Source: Streptococcus parasanguinis (GTDB lineage Bacteria; Bacillota; Bacilli; Lactobacillales; Streptococcaceae). From it: a stretch of 64,000 nt of DNA. How positions within the stretch are numbered: position 1 is the first letter of the stretch; each line of letters begins with the position of its first letter. A program made the position numbers and the translations under genes. The stretch is from contig NZ_CABFMD010000011.1 of assembly GCF_901875555.1 (NCBI RefSeq), forward strand, positions 124,001 through 188,000. Direction: 5' to 3'. Positions 1 through 8,531 of this stretch are shown in pieces. The notes beneath the pieces are model-generated. The model was not told the origin of the DNA. It ran no database searches and saw only the letters and a list, made by a program, of their open reading frames with translations.

Positions 1-315
1 TCAGAAATGAAAAAAGTTCTGGAAGAAGAAGCTGCAACCACACATGTCGGCCTGATTACAACTGGGGATAGCTTTATCGCGAGCGAAGAAAAGGTCGCTG
101 CGATTCGGGAGCAGTTCCCAGAAGTATTGGCAGTTGAGATGGAGGGGGCAGCTATTGCCCAAGCGGCGCACGCAGCTGGACGTCCCTTCATGGTGATTCG
201 CGCCATGAGTGATACAGCAGATCATGCAGCCAATATCTCGTTTGATGAATTTATCGTGGAGGCTGGCGAACGCTCTGCTCAAACATTAATTACCTTTTTG
301 AAGAGATTGGTATAA
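1..315 (+). CDS. mtnN: 5'-methylthioadenosine/S-adenosylhomocysteine nucleosidase (C-terminal part)
   Basis: The reading frame is open from the first base, so the gene begins before the window; about 104 C-terminal residues are present. The enzyme cleaves adenine from methylthioadenosine and S-adenosylhomocysteine in the cytoplasm, feeding methionine salvage and autoinducer-2 precursor formation. The family's substrate-binding EMEGAA segment (catalytic-region Glu-Met-Glu) and the later SDTAD segment carrying the conserved catalytic Asp are both visible, in the correct order and spacing. The end looks complete, and a hairpin terminator follows within 20 bp. The identification is firm; only the N-terminal half is unseen. 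Confidence 0.93.
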   Translation, partial: SEMKKVLEEEAATTHVGLITTGDSFIASEEKVAAIREQFPEVLAVEMEGAAIAQAAHAAGRPFMVIRAMSDTADHAANISFDEFIVEAGERSAQTLITFLKRLV

Positions 316-332
316 AACAACCAATAGATAGA

Positions 333-380
333 AGTGGGATTGGATGAATTTTTTTACAATTCATTTTGTCCCGCTTTTTT
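333..380 (+). terminator. Terminator after mtnN
   Basis: GTGGGATTGGATGAATT pairs imperfectly with AATTCATTTTGTCCCGC across a short T-rich loop and is followed by six T. It ends the mtnN transcript just before the nth promoter. Confidence 0.75.
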
Positions 381-393
381 GAAGCCGATTCTT

Positions 394-422
394 TTAGAAA
401 TAGGGAACTTTCATGCTATAAT
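394..422 (+). promoter_or_regulatory. Promoter of nth
   Basis: There is an extended -10 element, TGC-TATAAT (hexamer 417-422), with a weak -35 TTAGAA at 394-399. A good Shine-Dalgarno AAAGGAGAAG follows at 438-447, just before the ATG at 450. Confidence 0.7.
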
Positions 423-449
423 AAGGACTAGTAACGTAAAGGAGAAGTT

Positions 450-1073
450 ATGGTGTTATCAAAGAAACGGGCGCGCCATGTGATTGAAGAAATTATCGCC
501 CTTTTTCCGGATGCAAAACCGAGTCTGGATTTTCGCAATCATTTTGAATTACTAGTAGCGGTCATGCTCTCTGCCCAGACGACTGATGCGGCTGTTAATA
601 AAGCAACCCCAGGTTTGTTTGCGGCATTTCCAACCCCACAAGCCATGGCAGCAGCTAGTGAAGCAGACATTGCCAAGCATATTTCTAAATTAGGCCTCTA
701 TCGCAATAAGGCTAAGTTTCTTAAAAAATGTGCCCAACAACTGCTAGACAACTTTGATGGGCAAGTCCCTCAGACACGTGAAGAGTTAGAAAGCCTGGCA
801 GGAGTGGGACGCAAGACGGCTAATGTCGTATTGAGTGTAGGCTTTGGAATTCCAGCCTTTGCTGTCGACACCCATGTGGAACGGATCTGCAAGCACCATG
901 ACATTGTCAAGAAATCAGCGACTCCCTTGGAAGTGGAAAAGCGGGTTATGGATGTTCTGCCAAAAAACGAATGGCTAGCGGCCCATCAAGCCATGATCTA
1001 TTTTGGTCGGGCCATCTGCCACCCCAAAAATCCAGAGTGCGATCAGTACCCACAACTCTATCATTTTGATTAG
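450..1073 (+). CDS. nth: Endonuclease III (DNA glycosylase/AP lyase)
   Basis: This 207-residue base-excision repair enzyme removes oxidised pyrimidines and nicks the abasic site. The helix-hairpin-helix segment LAGVGRKTA supplies the catalytic Lys, and VDTHV supplies the catalytic Asp. The start is set by a strong Shine-Dalgarno. Oddity: the C-terminal iron-sulfur motif is degenerate. The first two Cys (CHPKNPEC) are present, but the third and fourth are replaced in DQYPQLYHF, so a 4Fe-4S cluster is unlikely. From memory, related streptococcal proteins share this ending, so it is probably not a local mutation. The gene stands alone between two terminators. Confidence 0.93.
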   Translation: MVLSKKRARHVIEEIIALFPDAKPSLDFRNHFELLVAVMLSAQTTDAAVNKATPGLFAAFPTPQAMAAASEADIAKHISKLGLYRNKAKFLKKCAQQLLDNFDGQVPQTREELESLAGVGRKTANVVLSVGFGIPAFAVDTHVERICKHHDIVKKSATPLEVEKRVMDVLPKNEWLAAHQAMIYFGRAICHPKNPECDQYPQLYHFD

Positions 1074-1082
1074 GAATCAGTT

Positions 1083-1113
1083 CCTCTGTTCAAAAAAGCA
1101 GAGGTTCTTTTTT
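1083..1113 (+). terminator. Terminator after nth
   Basis: CCTCTG (1083-1088) pairs with CAGAGG (1099-1104) and is followed by TTCTTTTTT. Confidence 0.85.
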
Positions 1114-1279
1114 GTACTAAAACGCATATTTATTAAAAGAGCGTTCAAGAGGCTAGTTGATCGGATAGGATGTCCTGATTTAGCTAACAATGACTATTTT
1201 TATTGCGACCGATGTCATCCTTTCTTTCTTGACATCTTATTATATTCATTCATAAAAAACGAACATTTTCTAAAATTAT

Positions 1280-1308
1280 TTGGTTTTTTTTAAGAAATAG
1301 TGTATAAT
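1280..1308 (+). promoter_or_regulatory. Promoter of the peptide-binding lipoprotein gene
   Basis: TTGGTT (1280-1285), a 17-bp spacer and TATAAT (1303-1308). The rest of the 1114-1335 gap is AT-rich with no gene that I can support. Confidence 0.75.
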
Positions 1309-1337
1309 GATAAAAAATCTAACATAAGGAGATCGTG

Positions 1338-3305
1338 ATGAAAGCAAAAAAACTGTTAGCTCTTGCAGGAGTTTCTATTGCAGGTGCTTTTCTCTTAGCA
1401 GCATGTGGCGGTGGTAGTAGTAAACAAGCAACCTACTCGTTTGTTTATTCGGCTGATCCAAATACCTTGGATTACATTACAGCGACTCGTACAACAACTT
1501 CAGATATCACTAGTAACCTGGTGGATGGTCTTCTTGAAAATGACCAATACGGGAACTTTGTGCCAAGTCTAGCAGAAGATTGGACTGTCTCTGAAGATGG
1601 ATTAACCTATACCTACAAACTTCGCAAGGATGCCAAATGGTATACCAGTGAAGGGGAAGAGTATGGAAAAGTGACGGCTCAAGACTTCGTGACAGGGATC
1701 AAACATGCCGTTGCAGCAAAATCAGAAGGTCTCTTCTTGATTCAAAATTCGATCAAAGGTTTGGATGCTTACGTCAAAGGGGAAACCAAGGACTTTAATA
1801 CCGTTGGAGTGAAAGCTTTAGATGACCACACCATCCAATATACCTTGGTCCGTCCTGAAAGCTTCTGGAACTCTAAGACAACCTCAGGTGTTCTTTTCCC
1901 TGTCAATGCGGATTTCTTGAAATCACAAGGAAAAGATTTTGGTTCCTTGAAACCTAGTAGCATCTTGTACAATGGTCCTTACTACTTGAAATCATTAACT
2001 TCTAAATCTGAAATCGAGTTGGTGAAGAACAAAGACTATTACGATGCTAAAAATGTTCACATTGACAATGTTAAATTGACCTTCAATGATGGATCAAACC
2101 CAGATTCAATTATCAAAGGCTTTGAAAAAGGTCAATACTCCTTTGCGGGTGTGATGCCAAACAGCTCGACTTATAAGAATGTGAAGAAGAACTTTGGCAA
2201 CAATATCGTCTATGGCTTGCAATTGGGTACTTCTTACTATCTTGGTTTTAACTTGGATCGTCAAAAGTATGATCACACCGCTAAAACAACGGATGAACAA
2301 AAAGCTTCTACCAAGAAAGCAATCTTGAACAAGGATTTCCGTCAAGCAGTGAACTTTGGATTTGACCGTAAATCGTATGCAGCGCAAGTTTCAGGTTCAG
2401 ATGCTGCTGAGAAGACTCTCCGTAGCACTTTGGTGCCTCCAACTTATGTCCAAATCAATGGAGAAGACTTTGGTAAAGCCGTTGAAAAACAATTGGTGAC
2501 TTATGGAGATCAATGGAAGGGTGTTAGCCTAGAAGATGGTCAAACAAGCCTCTATAATCCTGAAAAGGCCAAAGCTTCATTTACCAAAGCCAAAGCTGAA
2601 TTGCAAAAACAAGGGGTTCAATTCCCGATCCATTTGGACTATATTGTCAGCCAAGTGGACAGCAGCATGGTCCAACAAGCTAGCTCTTTCAAACAGTCTG
2701 TAGAGTCAACTCTTGGTGCGGAAAATGTTGTGGTGGATCTTCAAAAAGTATCAGATGATGATTTCCAAAACATCACCTACTTCAGTGATAATGCAGCAGC
2801 TAGAGACTATGATATCTCAGGTGGTGGCTGGCAACCAGACTATCAAGACCCATCAACGTATCTTGAAAGTATCAGTCCAGTGAACGGTTCAGTTTCATAC
2901 TATCTTGGTATTGATGCAGGATCAAATAACCCAGCCATTGCAGCAGTTGGTTTGGATCAGTACGCTAATATGCTGAAGGATGCGGATGGTGAATTGTTGG
3001 ATCAAGCAAAACGCTATGAAAAATATGCCGCAGCCCAAGCTTGGTTGACAGATAGTTCCATTACGCTTCCAACCGTTTCAAATGGTGGAGCACCAATGCT
3101 TCAACGGACAGTACCATATAGCCGTGCTTCTTCATGGGTTGGTACAAAAGGAACAGGAAGTAACTACAAATATCTGAAATTGACCGATGGTGTAGTGACC
3201 ACAAAAGAATTTGACAAGGCCAAGGAAACGTGGTTGAAAGAAAAAGCCAAATCCAATAAAAAAGCCCAAGAAGATCTTAAAGATCATATCGAAAAGAAAA
3301 AATAA
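1338..3305 (+). CDS. Oligopeptide ABC transporter substrate-binding lipoprotein (AliA/AliB/AmiA family)
   Basis: This 655-residue SBP_bac_5 family protein binds peptides outside the membrane and hands them to an Opp/Ami permease. A Lys-rich signal peptide ends in the lipobox LLAAC-G near residue 23, where the Cys would be lipidated. The family segment around DPNTLDYITATRT follows, and the length matches streptococcal AliA/AliB/AmiA (about 650). The AAGGAG at 1326-1331 is 6 nt from the ATG at 1338, so I prefer this over the in-frame GTG at 1335. No permease or ATPase gene is adjacent: the gene has its own promoter and terminator, so it is an orphan receptor that presumably uses a permease encoded elsewhere. 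Orphan Ali-type proteins in pneumococcus sense specific peptides; the ligand here is unknown. Confidence 0.92.
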   Translation: MKAKKLLALAGVSIAGAFLLAACGGGSSKQATYSFVYSADPNTLDYITATRTTTSDITSNLVDGLLENDQYGNFVPSLAEDWTVSEDGLTYTYKLRKDAKWYTSEGEEYGKVTAQDFVTGIKHAVAAKSEGLFLIQNSIKGLDAYVKGETKDFNTVGVKALDDHTIQYTLVRPESFWNSKTTSGVLFPVNADFLKSQGKDFGSLKPSSILYNGPYYLKSLTSKSEIELVKNKDYYDAKNVHIDNVKLTFNDGSNPDSIIKGFEKGQYSFAGVMPNSSTYKNVKKNFGNNIVYGLQLGTSYYLGFNLDRQKYDHTAKTTDEQKASTKKAILNKDFRQAVNFGFDRKSYAAQVSGSDAAEKTLRSTLVPPTYVQINGEDFGKAVEKQLVTYGDQWKGVSLEDGQTSLYNPEKAKASFTKAKAELQKQGVQFPIHLDYIVSQVDSSMVQQASSFKQSVESTLGAENVVVDLQKVSDDDFQNITYFSDNAAARDYDISGGGWQPDYQDPSTYLESISPVNGSVSYYLGIDAGSNNPAIAAVGLDQYANMLKDADGELLDQAKRYEKYAAAQAWLTDSSITLPTVSNGGAPMLQRTVPYSRASSWVGTKGTGSNYKYLKLTDGVVTTKEFDKAKETWLKEKAKSNKKAQEDLKDHIEKKK

Positions 3306-3343
3306 ATAATCCATCATTGTTCCATCAATGAAGATAAAAAAGT

Positions 3344-3375
3344 CGGAGCCGTTATGTGAGGGCTCCGGTTTTTTT
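3344..3375 (+). terminator. Terminator after the peptide-binding protein
   Basis: CGGAGCC (3344-3350) pairs with GGCTCCG (3361-3367), followed by a run of eight T. Confidence 0.9.
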
Positions 3376-3424
3376 GAAATTATCCTTAGTTAGGAACAAA
3401 CTTTTAAATAAGAGGTTTTTCCTG

Positions 3425-3430
3425 TATAAT
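3425..3430 (+). promoter_or_regulatory. -10 element of the Hsp70/J pair
   Basis: TATAAT preceded by TG, 33 bp before the ATG at 3463. The -35 is weak (TTTTAA region around 3402). A GAGGTG Shine-Dalgarno sits just before the start. Confidence 0.6.
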
Positions 3431-3462
3431 AAAAGAATTAATGTTTATTATAGAGGTGTACC

Positions 3463-5145
3463 ATGATAGTAGGAATAGATTTAGGGACAACAAATTCATT
3501 GGCTGGTATTTTTCGAAATGGGAAAGTTGAGTTGGTTCCAAATGTTTTTGGTGATTACCTAACTCCTTCTGTAGTCGGATTAGACGACGACGGAGAACTG
3601 ATCGTTGGTAAACTAGCGAAGGAACGTCTTGTGACGAAGCCGGATCTAACTGTTTCACAATTCAAACGTTTTATGGGAAGCAAACATCCTATCCAGCTGG
3701 GAGAGCGAACCTATCAAGCAGAAGAATTGAGTTCCTTTATCATTCGTAAGTTGATTGAGGATACAGAACGCTATACAGGCGAAAAGGTAGAAGAAATTAT
3801 TGTCAGTGTTCCAGCTTACTTTAATGATGCCCAGCGCTATGCAACTAAATTAGCTGGACAATATGCAGGTGTTAAAATCGATCGCATCATTAATGAACCT
3901 TCCGCTGCTTCATTGGCCCAAAAAATGAACAACGAAATGGAAGACCAAGCCTTTATTGTTGTCGACTTTGGGGGTGGAACCTTAGATATTTCTGTTGTCG
4001 AATCTTTTGACAATATTGTAGAAATTCTTGCAATTGCAGGGGATAATCGACTAGGTGGAGAAGATTATACTGCAGCAATTGCCCAAGAATTTTTGTTAGT
4101 TAATGATTTAAACAAGGACTTTATCTCAAATGAGTTCTATTATAAAGTGCTGGTCGAATCTGAAAAGGCGAAACTTACGTTAAATTCCCAGGATGAAGTG
4201 CAATTATCAGTAGCAGATCAGAACACTCAATATGACATGACTCTTAGCTATAAGCGATTTTATGAAATTAGTCAACCCTTGCTAGCACGAGTCAAGGCAG
4301 TTTTGGATCGAGCTCTTTTTGATGCGAATCATTCTCATGTGCATGCGGACGATTTTGTCTTGGTCGGAGGGACCTCTAAGCTCCGTTTGGTGCAAGAATT
4401 TTTATCTTTTTGTATTGGACAAGCTGTGACCACTACTGATGACCCGGATTTGATGATTGCTAAAGGTTGTGCATTAGTGGCTGGTATTAAGGAACGTCAA
4501 GGAGAAGTCCGTGATCTCTTGTTGTCAGATATTTGTCCATTTTCTTTGGGAGTCGAAGTTGTTGGGGATAAATACTCACCGATTATCGAACGGAATTCAA
4601 GTCTTCCTTCTTCTCGTGTAGAACGCTACTATGCACAAAGCCTTGGGCAGACCCAACTTCGATTTAATATCTATCAAGGTGAGCGGATGAGAGCATCAGA
4701 AAATTTGTTGCTTGGAAGCTTAGTGGTTGATGTTCCTGAAAATTACCAAGATTATGAAGCAGCAGATGTCCGTTTTACATATGATTTAAATGGAATTTTA
4801 GATGTCGAGGTGACAGTTCTTTCTACAGGTAAAGTTTCAAATAAAATCATTCTGCAAGATAGTATCAACCTGTCTGAGGAGGAAATTGCTAAGAAAAAAG
4901 CTGAGTTGGAAAAATATAAGATCAATGTACAAGAAACTGAGGTTTATCGCTACCTTATAGAACGAGCAGATCGTTTGTATAGTATGATTTTGGGCGTAGA
5001 ACGGGAGAATTTGATGGAGAGAACCCGCTTCTTTGAGCAAGAAGTTGCAAAAGCGTCACTGCCACATCTACCAAAACTCTATGATGAATTTTCAGCTTAT
5101 TTAGATCGGTTGGAAAGAGGCGATAGAGCCTATTACGAAAGATAA
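3463..5145 (+). CDS. Hsp70-family chaperone, HscC-like
   Basis: This 560-residue protein has a full Hsp70 ATPase domain: phosphate-1 GIDLGTTNS at the extreme N-terminus, the VPAYFNDAQR segment, INEPSAA, phosphate-2 VDFGGGTLD and an adenosine-site VGGTSK. The interdomain linker DLLLSD near residue 350 leads to a short substrate-binding domain and a helical tail without the disordered DnaK C-terminus. The length and the absence of grpE/dnaJ neighbours separate it from the housekeeping DnaK. The next gene starts 9 bp later and encodes a membrane protein with a J-like N-terminus, so the two probably act together, as in the E. coli HscC with DjlB/DjlC arrangement. The substrate is unknown. Confidence 0.88.
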   Translation: MIVGIDLGTTNSLAGIFRNGKVELVPNVFGDYLTPSVVGLDDDGELIVGKLAKERLVTKPDLTVSQFKRFMGSKHPIQLGERTYQAEELSSFIIRKLIEDTERYTGEKVEEIIVSVPAYFNDAQRYATKLAGQYAGVKIDRIINEPSAASLAQKMNNEMEDQAFIVVDFGGGTLDISVVESFDNIVEILAIAGDNRLGGEDYTAAIAQEFLLVNDLNKDFISNEFYYKVLVESEKAKLTLNSQDEVQLSVADQNTQYDMTLSYKRFYEISQPLLARVKAVLDRALFDANHSHVHADDFVLVGGTSKLRLVQEFLSFCIGQAVTTTDDPDLMIAKGCALVAGIKERQGEVRDLLLSDICPFSLGVEVVGDKYSPIIERNSSLPSSRVERYYAQSLGQTQLRFNIYQGERMRASENLLLGSLVVDVPENYQDYEAADVRFTYDLNGILDVEVTVLSTGKVSNKIILQDSINLSEEEIAKKKAELEKYKINVQETEVYRYLIERADRLYSMILGVERENLMERTRFFEQEVAKASLPHLPKLYDEFSAYLDRLERGDRAYYER

Positions 5146-5154
5146 AGGAATGAC

Positions 5155-7119
5155 ATGAATATTTGGGACATATTAGGAATTGAGCCGACTAATAATGTAA
5201 AAGAGATTCGAAAGCGTTATGCAGAATTGGTCAAGGAGTACCATCCTGAGGAGCATCCAGAAGAATACCAACAAATTATGGAAGCTTATCAGCTCGCCAT
5301 GGCCTATGCAAGAAAATCAAAAGTATCGAGCTCTTCTGAAGAAGTGACTGAAAAGCCAGGAAAGAAGGATACCAGATTTGAAAACGAAGGTGTTTTACCT
5401 TTTGACAAGCTTGCTGCATCTAAACCATTTCAAACGAAAGCGGAAGATCAGAGTGAGCTAGCCAGCTCATTAGACTTTTCTTCGCTCTTTTTTGAAAGTC
5501 AAGAGGAGCAAGAGGAATTTTCAGAAGCATCATCAGCCTCGGAACTTGATTTTAATGCATATAAACAGTTTGATCGATCAGTCATAGAGGAAGAACTAGA
5601 GGAATTGCTTCAACTGAATGTGTCTGACCTCGAACTTTTACGGGAATGGAAAGAGTTTTTCAACCGTTATCGATCCTTACCTTATCTCTTGATTCAGTTG
5701 CTGGACGAATTGGACGTCTATGCAATTGTGAATCCGAAAGTAGTCCATTTTTTAATCAATCAATTGAGTTCTTTTACTTTGGCACAGAAAGAACAGTTTT
5801 ATTTGACTAAACTGAAGATGTGGTATCTGGTTTTGACAGACTTAAAACTGGATGCTGAAGTGGTCGAAAAAAGAAGAGAAACCATTGAAGAATGGATGAA
5901 ATTTTCAAGGCTATTGTCCCAGTTTTTGGCAACAGAATCCTTAATCAATGATCCGGATAAGTGGAAGGAATTGTATACCTTACCTCATTTGAAGTTGGAC
6001 ACCTTTGCACAAATTAGTCAGCATTACCATAAAATTTCAAATGCAGAAGCATTGAAAAGCATGCTAGAGCCGTTTGAAACCTCAGCTTTAGGTTATGAGT
6101 GGATGACAAAAGAGATGGACCAGACATTAAGAGAAATGTGGGACTACTATCTTCAATTGCGTTATCCGAATAGTTCAAAAACCTTACAGAAAAGAAAAAA
6201 AGAAGAGGTTGGACAGCATGCACTACGAGCTCTTATCTTATTCTTTATGAGTTCCTTGTCTTATGGAATGAGCATTATGACAAGGGTTGAAAAACCATGG
6301 CTGCAGATTTCTTTTCTTACCTTTTTCTACTGTATCCGTTATGTTTGGTTGATCTACTATTCGAAAAGGAGTCCAAAAATTAAAGAGACTGGTTTAGCCA
6401 ACCTATGGAGTGAATTTCGTTATTTTGTGTATCTCCTATTGGCTATTTTGATTCTTCCGACATTTTTATCTCCCTTTGTCTTGGTGATTTATTATGGATG
6501 GCTCAATTCTGGTCCCGTAGAATCTGTTGGTACAAAATGGAAGCAACACTTAGATTTCTCCATTCCAGTGTCAGTAGCGGTCTTGTCTTTCCTCTTTAGT
6601 AGTTTATCATTTATAACACTAGACGTCTTTGTCAATCTAATGATTTGTTTTTGGATGGGATTTATTGTTTTGGTTTTCCGATTTGTATTTGTACCAGTGA
6701 CAGAAAAATCTTACCAGCCACTACCAAATCGATTTATCGGCTATTATCTTTTGCCAATGGTGACAGGCTTTGGACTAGCATATGGCATCAACTACTGGAT
6801 AAACTGGCTTCATTTAACAGCTACTTTTGACCAACAGTTTTATATTATGAGTATTTTCTTGCTCTTGAATGCCTTTTTACTTGGAGATATCTCTGTTCAA
6901 AAACGATCTTATTATCAAGTAGCCCTTCTTTTTGAACCCTTCATTTTTCAACTTTTCATCATTATTAAACATTTTATCCTTGTTTATTATTTTGAGTTGA
7001 ATCCAGAGGAAGTCATGTCTATCGGGGACAATCTTGTGGGGGGATGGATTCTCTTTTACTTATTGGAAGTCTTTTTACTAGCTAGATTCCGCACGGTTTT
7101 TCGTGCTATGACTAAATAA
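5155..7119 (+). CDS. Membrane-anchored J-domain-like protein, partner of the Hsp70
   Basis: This is a 654-residue protein. Residues 1-60 resemble a J domain (WDILGIEPT, then a positively charged helix, then EYHPEEHPEEYQ and a third helix EAYQLAMAYA). The canonical His-Pro-Asp loop reads His-Pro-Glu. A charged, Ser/Glu-rich linker follows (about 60-150), then a helical soluble region to about 345, and then a C-terminal half with roughly seven hydrophobic membrane segments. The gene lies 9 bp after the Hsp70 and surely shares its transcript. I infer that it recruits the Hsp70 to the membrane. The HPE variant occurs, to my memory, in a family of Firmicutes proteins of this architecture, so it looks like a family trait. 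The function of the membrane part is unknown. Confidence 0.82.
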   Translation: MNIWDILGIEPTNNVKEIRKRYAELVKEYHPEEHPEEYQQIMEAYQLAMAYARKSKVSSSSEEVTEKPGKKDTRFENEGVLPFDKLAASKPFQTKAEDQSELASSLDFSSLFFESQEEQEEFSEASSASELDFNAYKQFDRSVIEEELEELLQLNVSDLELLREWKEFFNRYRSLPYLLIQLLDELDVYAIVNPKVVHFLINQLSSFTLAQKEQFYLTKLKMWYLVLTDLKLDAEVVEKRRETIEEWMKFSRLLSQFLATESLINDPDKWKELYTLPHLKLDTFAQISQHYHKISNAEALKSMLEPFETSALGYEWMTKEMDQTLREMWDYYLQLRYPNSSKTLQKRKKEEVGQHALRALILFFMSSLSYGMSIMTRVEKPWLQISFLTFFYCIRYVWLIYYSKRSPKIKETGLANLWSEFRYFVYLLLAILILPTFLSPFVLVIYYGWLNSGPVESVGTKWKQHLDFSIPVSVAVLSFLFSSLSFITLDVFVNLMICFWMGFIVLVFRFVFVPVTEKSYQPLPNRFIGYYLLPMVTGFGLAYGINYWINWLHLTATFDQQFYIMSIFLLLNAFLLGDISVQKRSYYQVALLFEPFIFQLFIIIKHFILVYYFELNPEEVMSIGDNLVGGWILFYLLEVFLLARFRTVFRAMTK

Positions 7120-7120
7120 A

Positions 7121-7147
7121 AAAACGAAGTCGAAGACTTCGTTTTTT
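7121..7147. terminator. Bidirectional terminator between the J-protein and VOC genes
   Basis: AAAACGAAGTC-GAA-GACTTCGTTTTTT is a perfect hairpin with A-run and T-run flanks, so it serves the converging genes on both strands. Confidence 0.92.
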
Positions 7148-7170
7148 AGCATCAAGAGAAACAGATGTTT

Positions 7171-7557
7171 CTATTCACTAAATCTTAAAAAATAGCCATC
7201 TGGGTCTAAAACTGCAAATTCATGAGGATAGATATAATGGTCGCCAACCAGAAATTCTCTTTTGGTCAAAGGACGATAAATAGGATAGTTGGCTTCTAAC
7301 AATTTCTGATAGAGCCTAGGGACATCCTTGATGCCAAAGGAGATGTTGACTCCACGACCAAAGGGGTAGTTTAGTTCAGCTAGTTCCTCCTTACTCCCCT
7401 CCTCTAGCATTAGTTGGCAATCTTCAAGAGATAGGAAGAGAAAGTTTTCTTCTGGTCGTTCGTATTCGATCGTAAAACCGAGTAAATCGCAGTAGAAGGA
7501 ACGGGACTGTTCTATATTTGAGACCATAAACTCGGGAATTACTGCATTGTAGTTCAT
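7171..7557 (-). CDS. VOC-superfamily protein (glyoxalase/bleomycin-resistance fold)
   Basis: This 128-residue protein has the vicinal oxygen chelate pattern: an N-terminal beta strand NAVIPEFMVSNIEQS, the SFYCDLLGF helix-strand typical of the fold, and a C-terminal AVLDPDGYFLRF strand carrying the expected metal-region residues. Such proteins are metal-dependent lyases or dioxygenases, or small-molecule binding proteins; the substrate cannot be read here. It starts 11 bp after exoA on the same strand and is probably co-transcribed with it. Confidence 0.8.
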   Translation of the reverse strand: MNYNAVIPEFMVSNIEQSRSFYCDLLGFTIEYERPEENFLFLSLEDCQLMLEEGSKEELAELNYPFGRGVNISFGIKDVPRLYQKLLEANYPIYRPLTKREFLVGDHYIYPHEFAVLDPDGYFLRFSE

Positions 7558-7568
7558 AAAGCAAATCC

Positions 7569-8396
7569 TTACAATTCAATCTCCAAGACAATCGGGGTGT
7601 GGTCTTGGCGTGGGCCTGAGTCAATCATGTCTGACTTGGTAACCTTATCTGCTACACGGTTACTTGTAAGCCAGTAGTCGATTCTCCAGCCAGTGTTGTT
7701 AATTTTTGATGTCTTGCTGCGTTGTGCCCACCAAGTATAGCGTTCTGGCACATCGCCATGGATATGGCGGAAGGTATCTGTAAATCCTTTGGCTAAAAGG
7801 TTTGTAAATCCTTCACGTTCCTCGTCTGTGAAACCTGGTGAACGGTGGTTGCTTGCTGGGTTGGCAAGGTCAATTTCCTTGTGGGCAACATTGTAGTCTC
7901 CTGTTGCTAGGACAGGTTTTTGCTTGTCTAGTTGAGCCAAGTACTCCGCATATTTAACATCCCAGACTTGACGTTCTTCCAAGCGTTTGAGTCCATCACC
8001 AGCATTGGGAGTATAGACTTGTGTCACAAAGAAGCCATCAAATTCCAGAGTAATGATCCGACCTTCCAAATCCATGGTTGAAGGAGCACCGATCTCCGGG
8101 AAAGTCACAACGGGAGTAAGCTCTTTTTTATAGAGGAACATGGTCCCAGCATAGCCTTTGCGAGCTGGCTCTTGAGAAGAACGCCAGGTGTTTTCATAGC
8201 TAGGGAAGAGTTCTTCCAGTACTTCAAGGTGTTTTTTAGTAGGGCCCTTAGCTGAGAGCTTGGTTTCTTGGATAGCGATGATATCTGCATCCTCAGCGAC
8301 CAAGGTTTGAAGGACTTCTTGAGAGAGTTTAGCGCGTGCCGAATCGCTGGTCAATGCTGCGTTTAGGGAGTCGATATTCCATGAGATCAGTTTCAT
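7569..8396 (-). CDS. exoA: Exodeoxyribonuclease III / AP endonuclease
   Basis: This 275-residue Mg-dependent EEP-family nuclease cuts at abasic sites and degrades 3' ends during base-excision repair. Active-site signatures are WNIDS at the N-terminus, IQETKL (metal-binding Glu), TGDYNVAH and the C-terminal DHTPI (catalytic His). I chose the ATG at 8396, giving MKLISWN, because AAGGAAA lies just upstream and this is the start conserved in pneumococcal ExoA; an in-frame start seven codons earlier lacks support. A minus-strand TATAAT lies at 8431-8436. It complements nth, encoded 6.5 kb away. Confidence 0.95.
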   Translation of the reverse strand: MKLISWNIDSLNAALTSDSARAKLSQEVLQTLVAEDADIIAIQETKLSAKGPTKKHLEVLEELFPSYENTWRSSQEPARKGYAGTMFLYKKELTPVVTFPEIGAPSTMDLEGRIITLEFDGFFVTQVYTPNAGDGLKRLEERQVWDVKYAEYLAQLDKQKPVLATGDYNVAHKEIDLANPASNHRSPGFTDEEREGFTNLLAKGFTDTFRHIHGDVPERYTWWAQRSKTSKINNTGWRIDYWLTSNRVADKVTKSDMIDSGPRQDHTPIVLEIEL

Positions 8397-8430
8397 TGTA
8401 TTTCCTTTTCTTGACAAAATAGATAATTTT

Positions 8431-8436
8431 ATTATA
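8431..8436 (-). promoter_or_regulatory. -10 element of exoA
   Basis: TATAAT on the minus strand, 34 bp before the exoA start; the -35 is poor. Confidence 0.55.
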
Positions 8437-8531
8437 ACAAAAATTTAGTTTTTTTCTGATCTGAATGCCTTGAAATCTCCATTGAAATCATTTATAATAG
8501 TTTGAATTCACTGAATGAAAGGGTGTCCCCT

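Noticed and set aside
1003..1293. 96-codon plus-strand frame after nth
   Set aside because: It overlaps the nth end and terminator and has no Shine-Dalgarno; its composition looks like translated AT-rich intergenic DNA.
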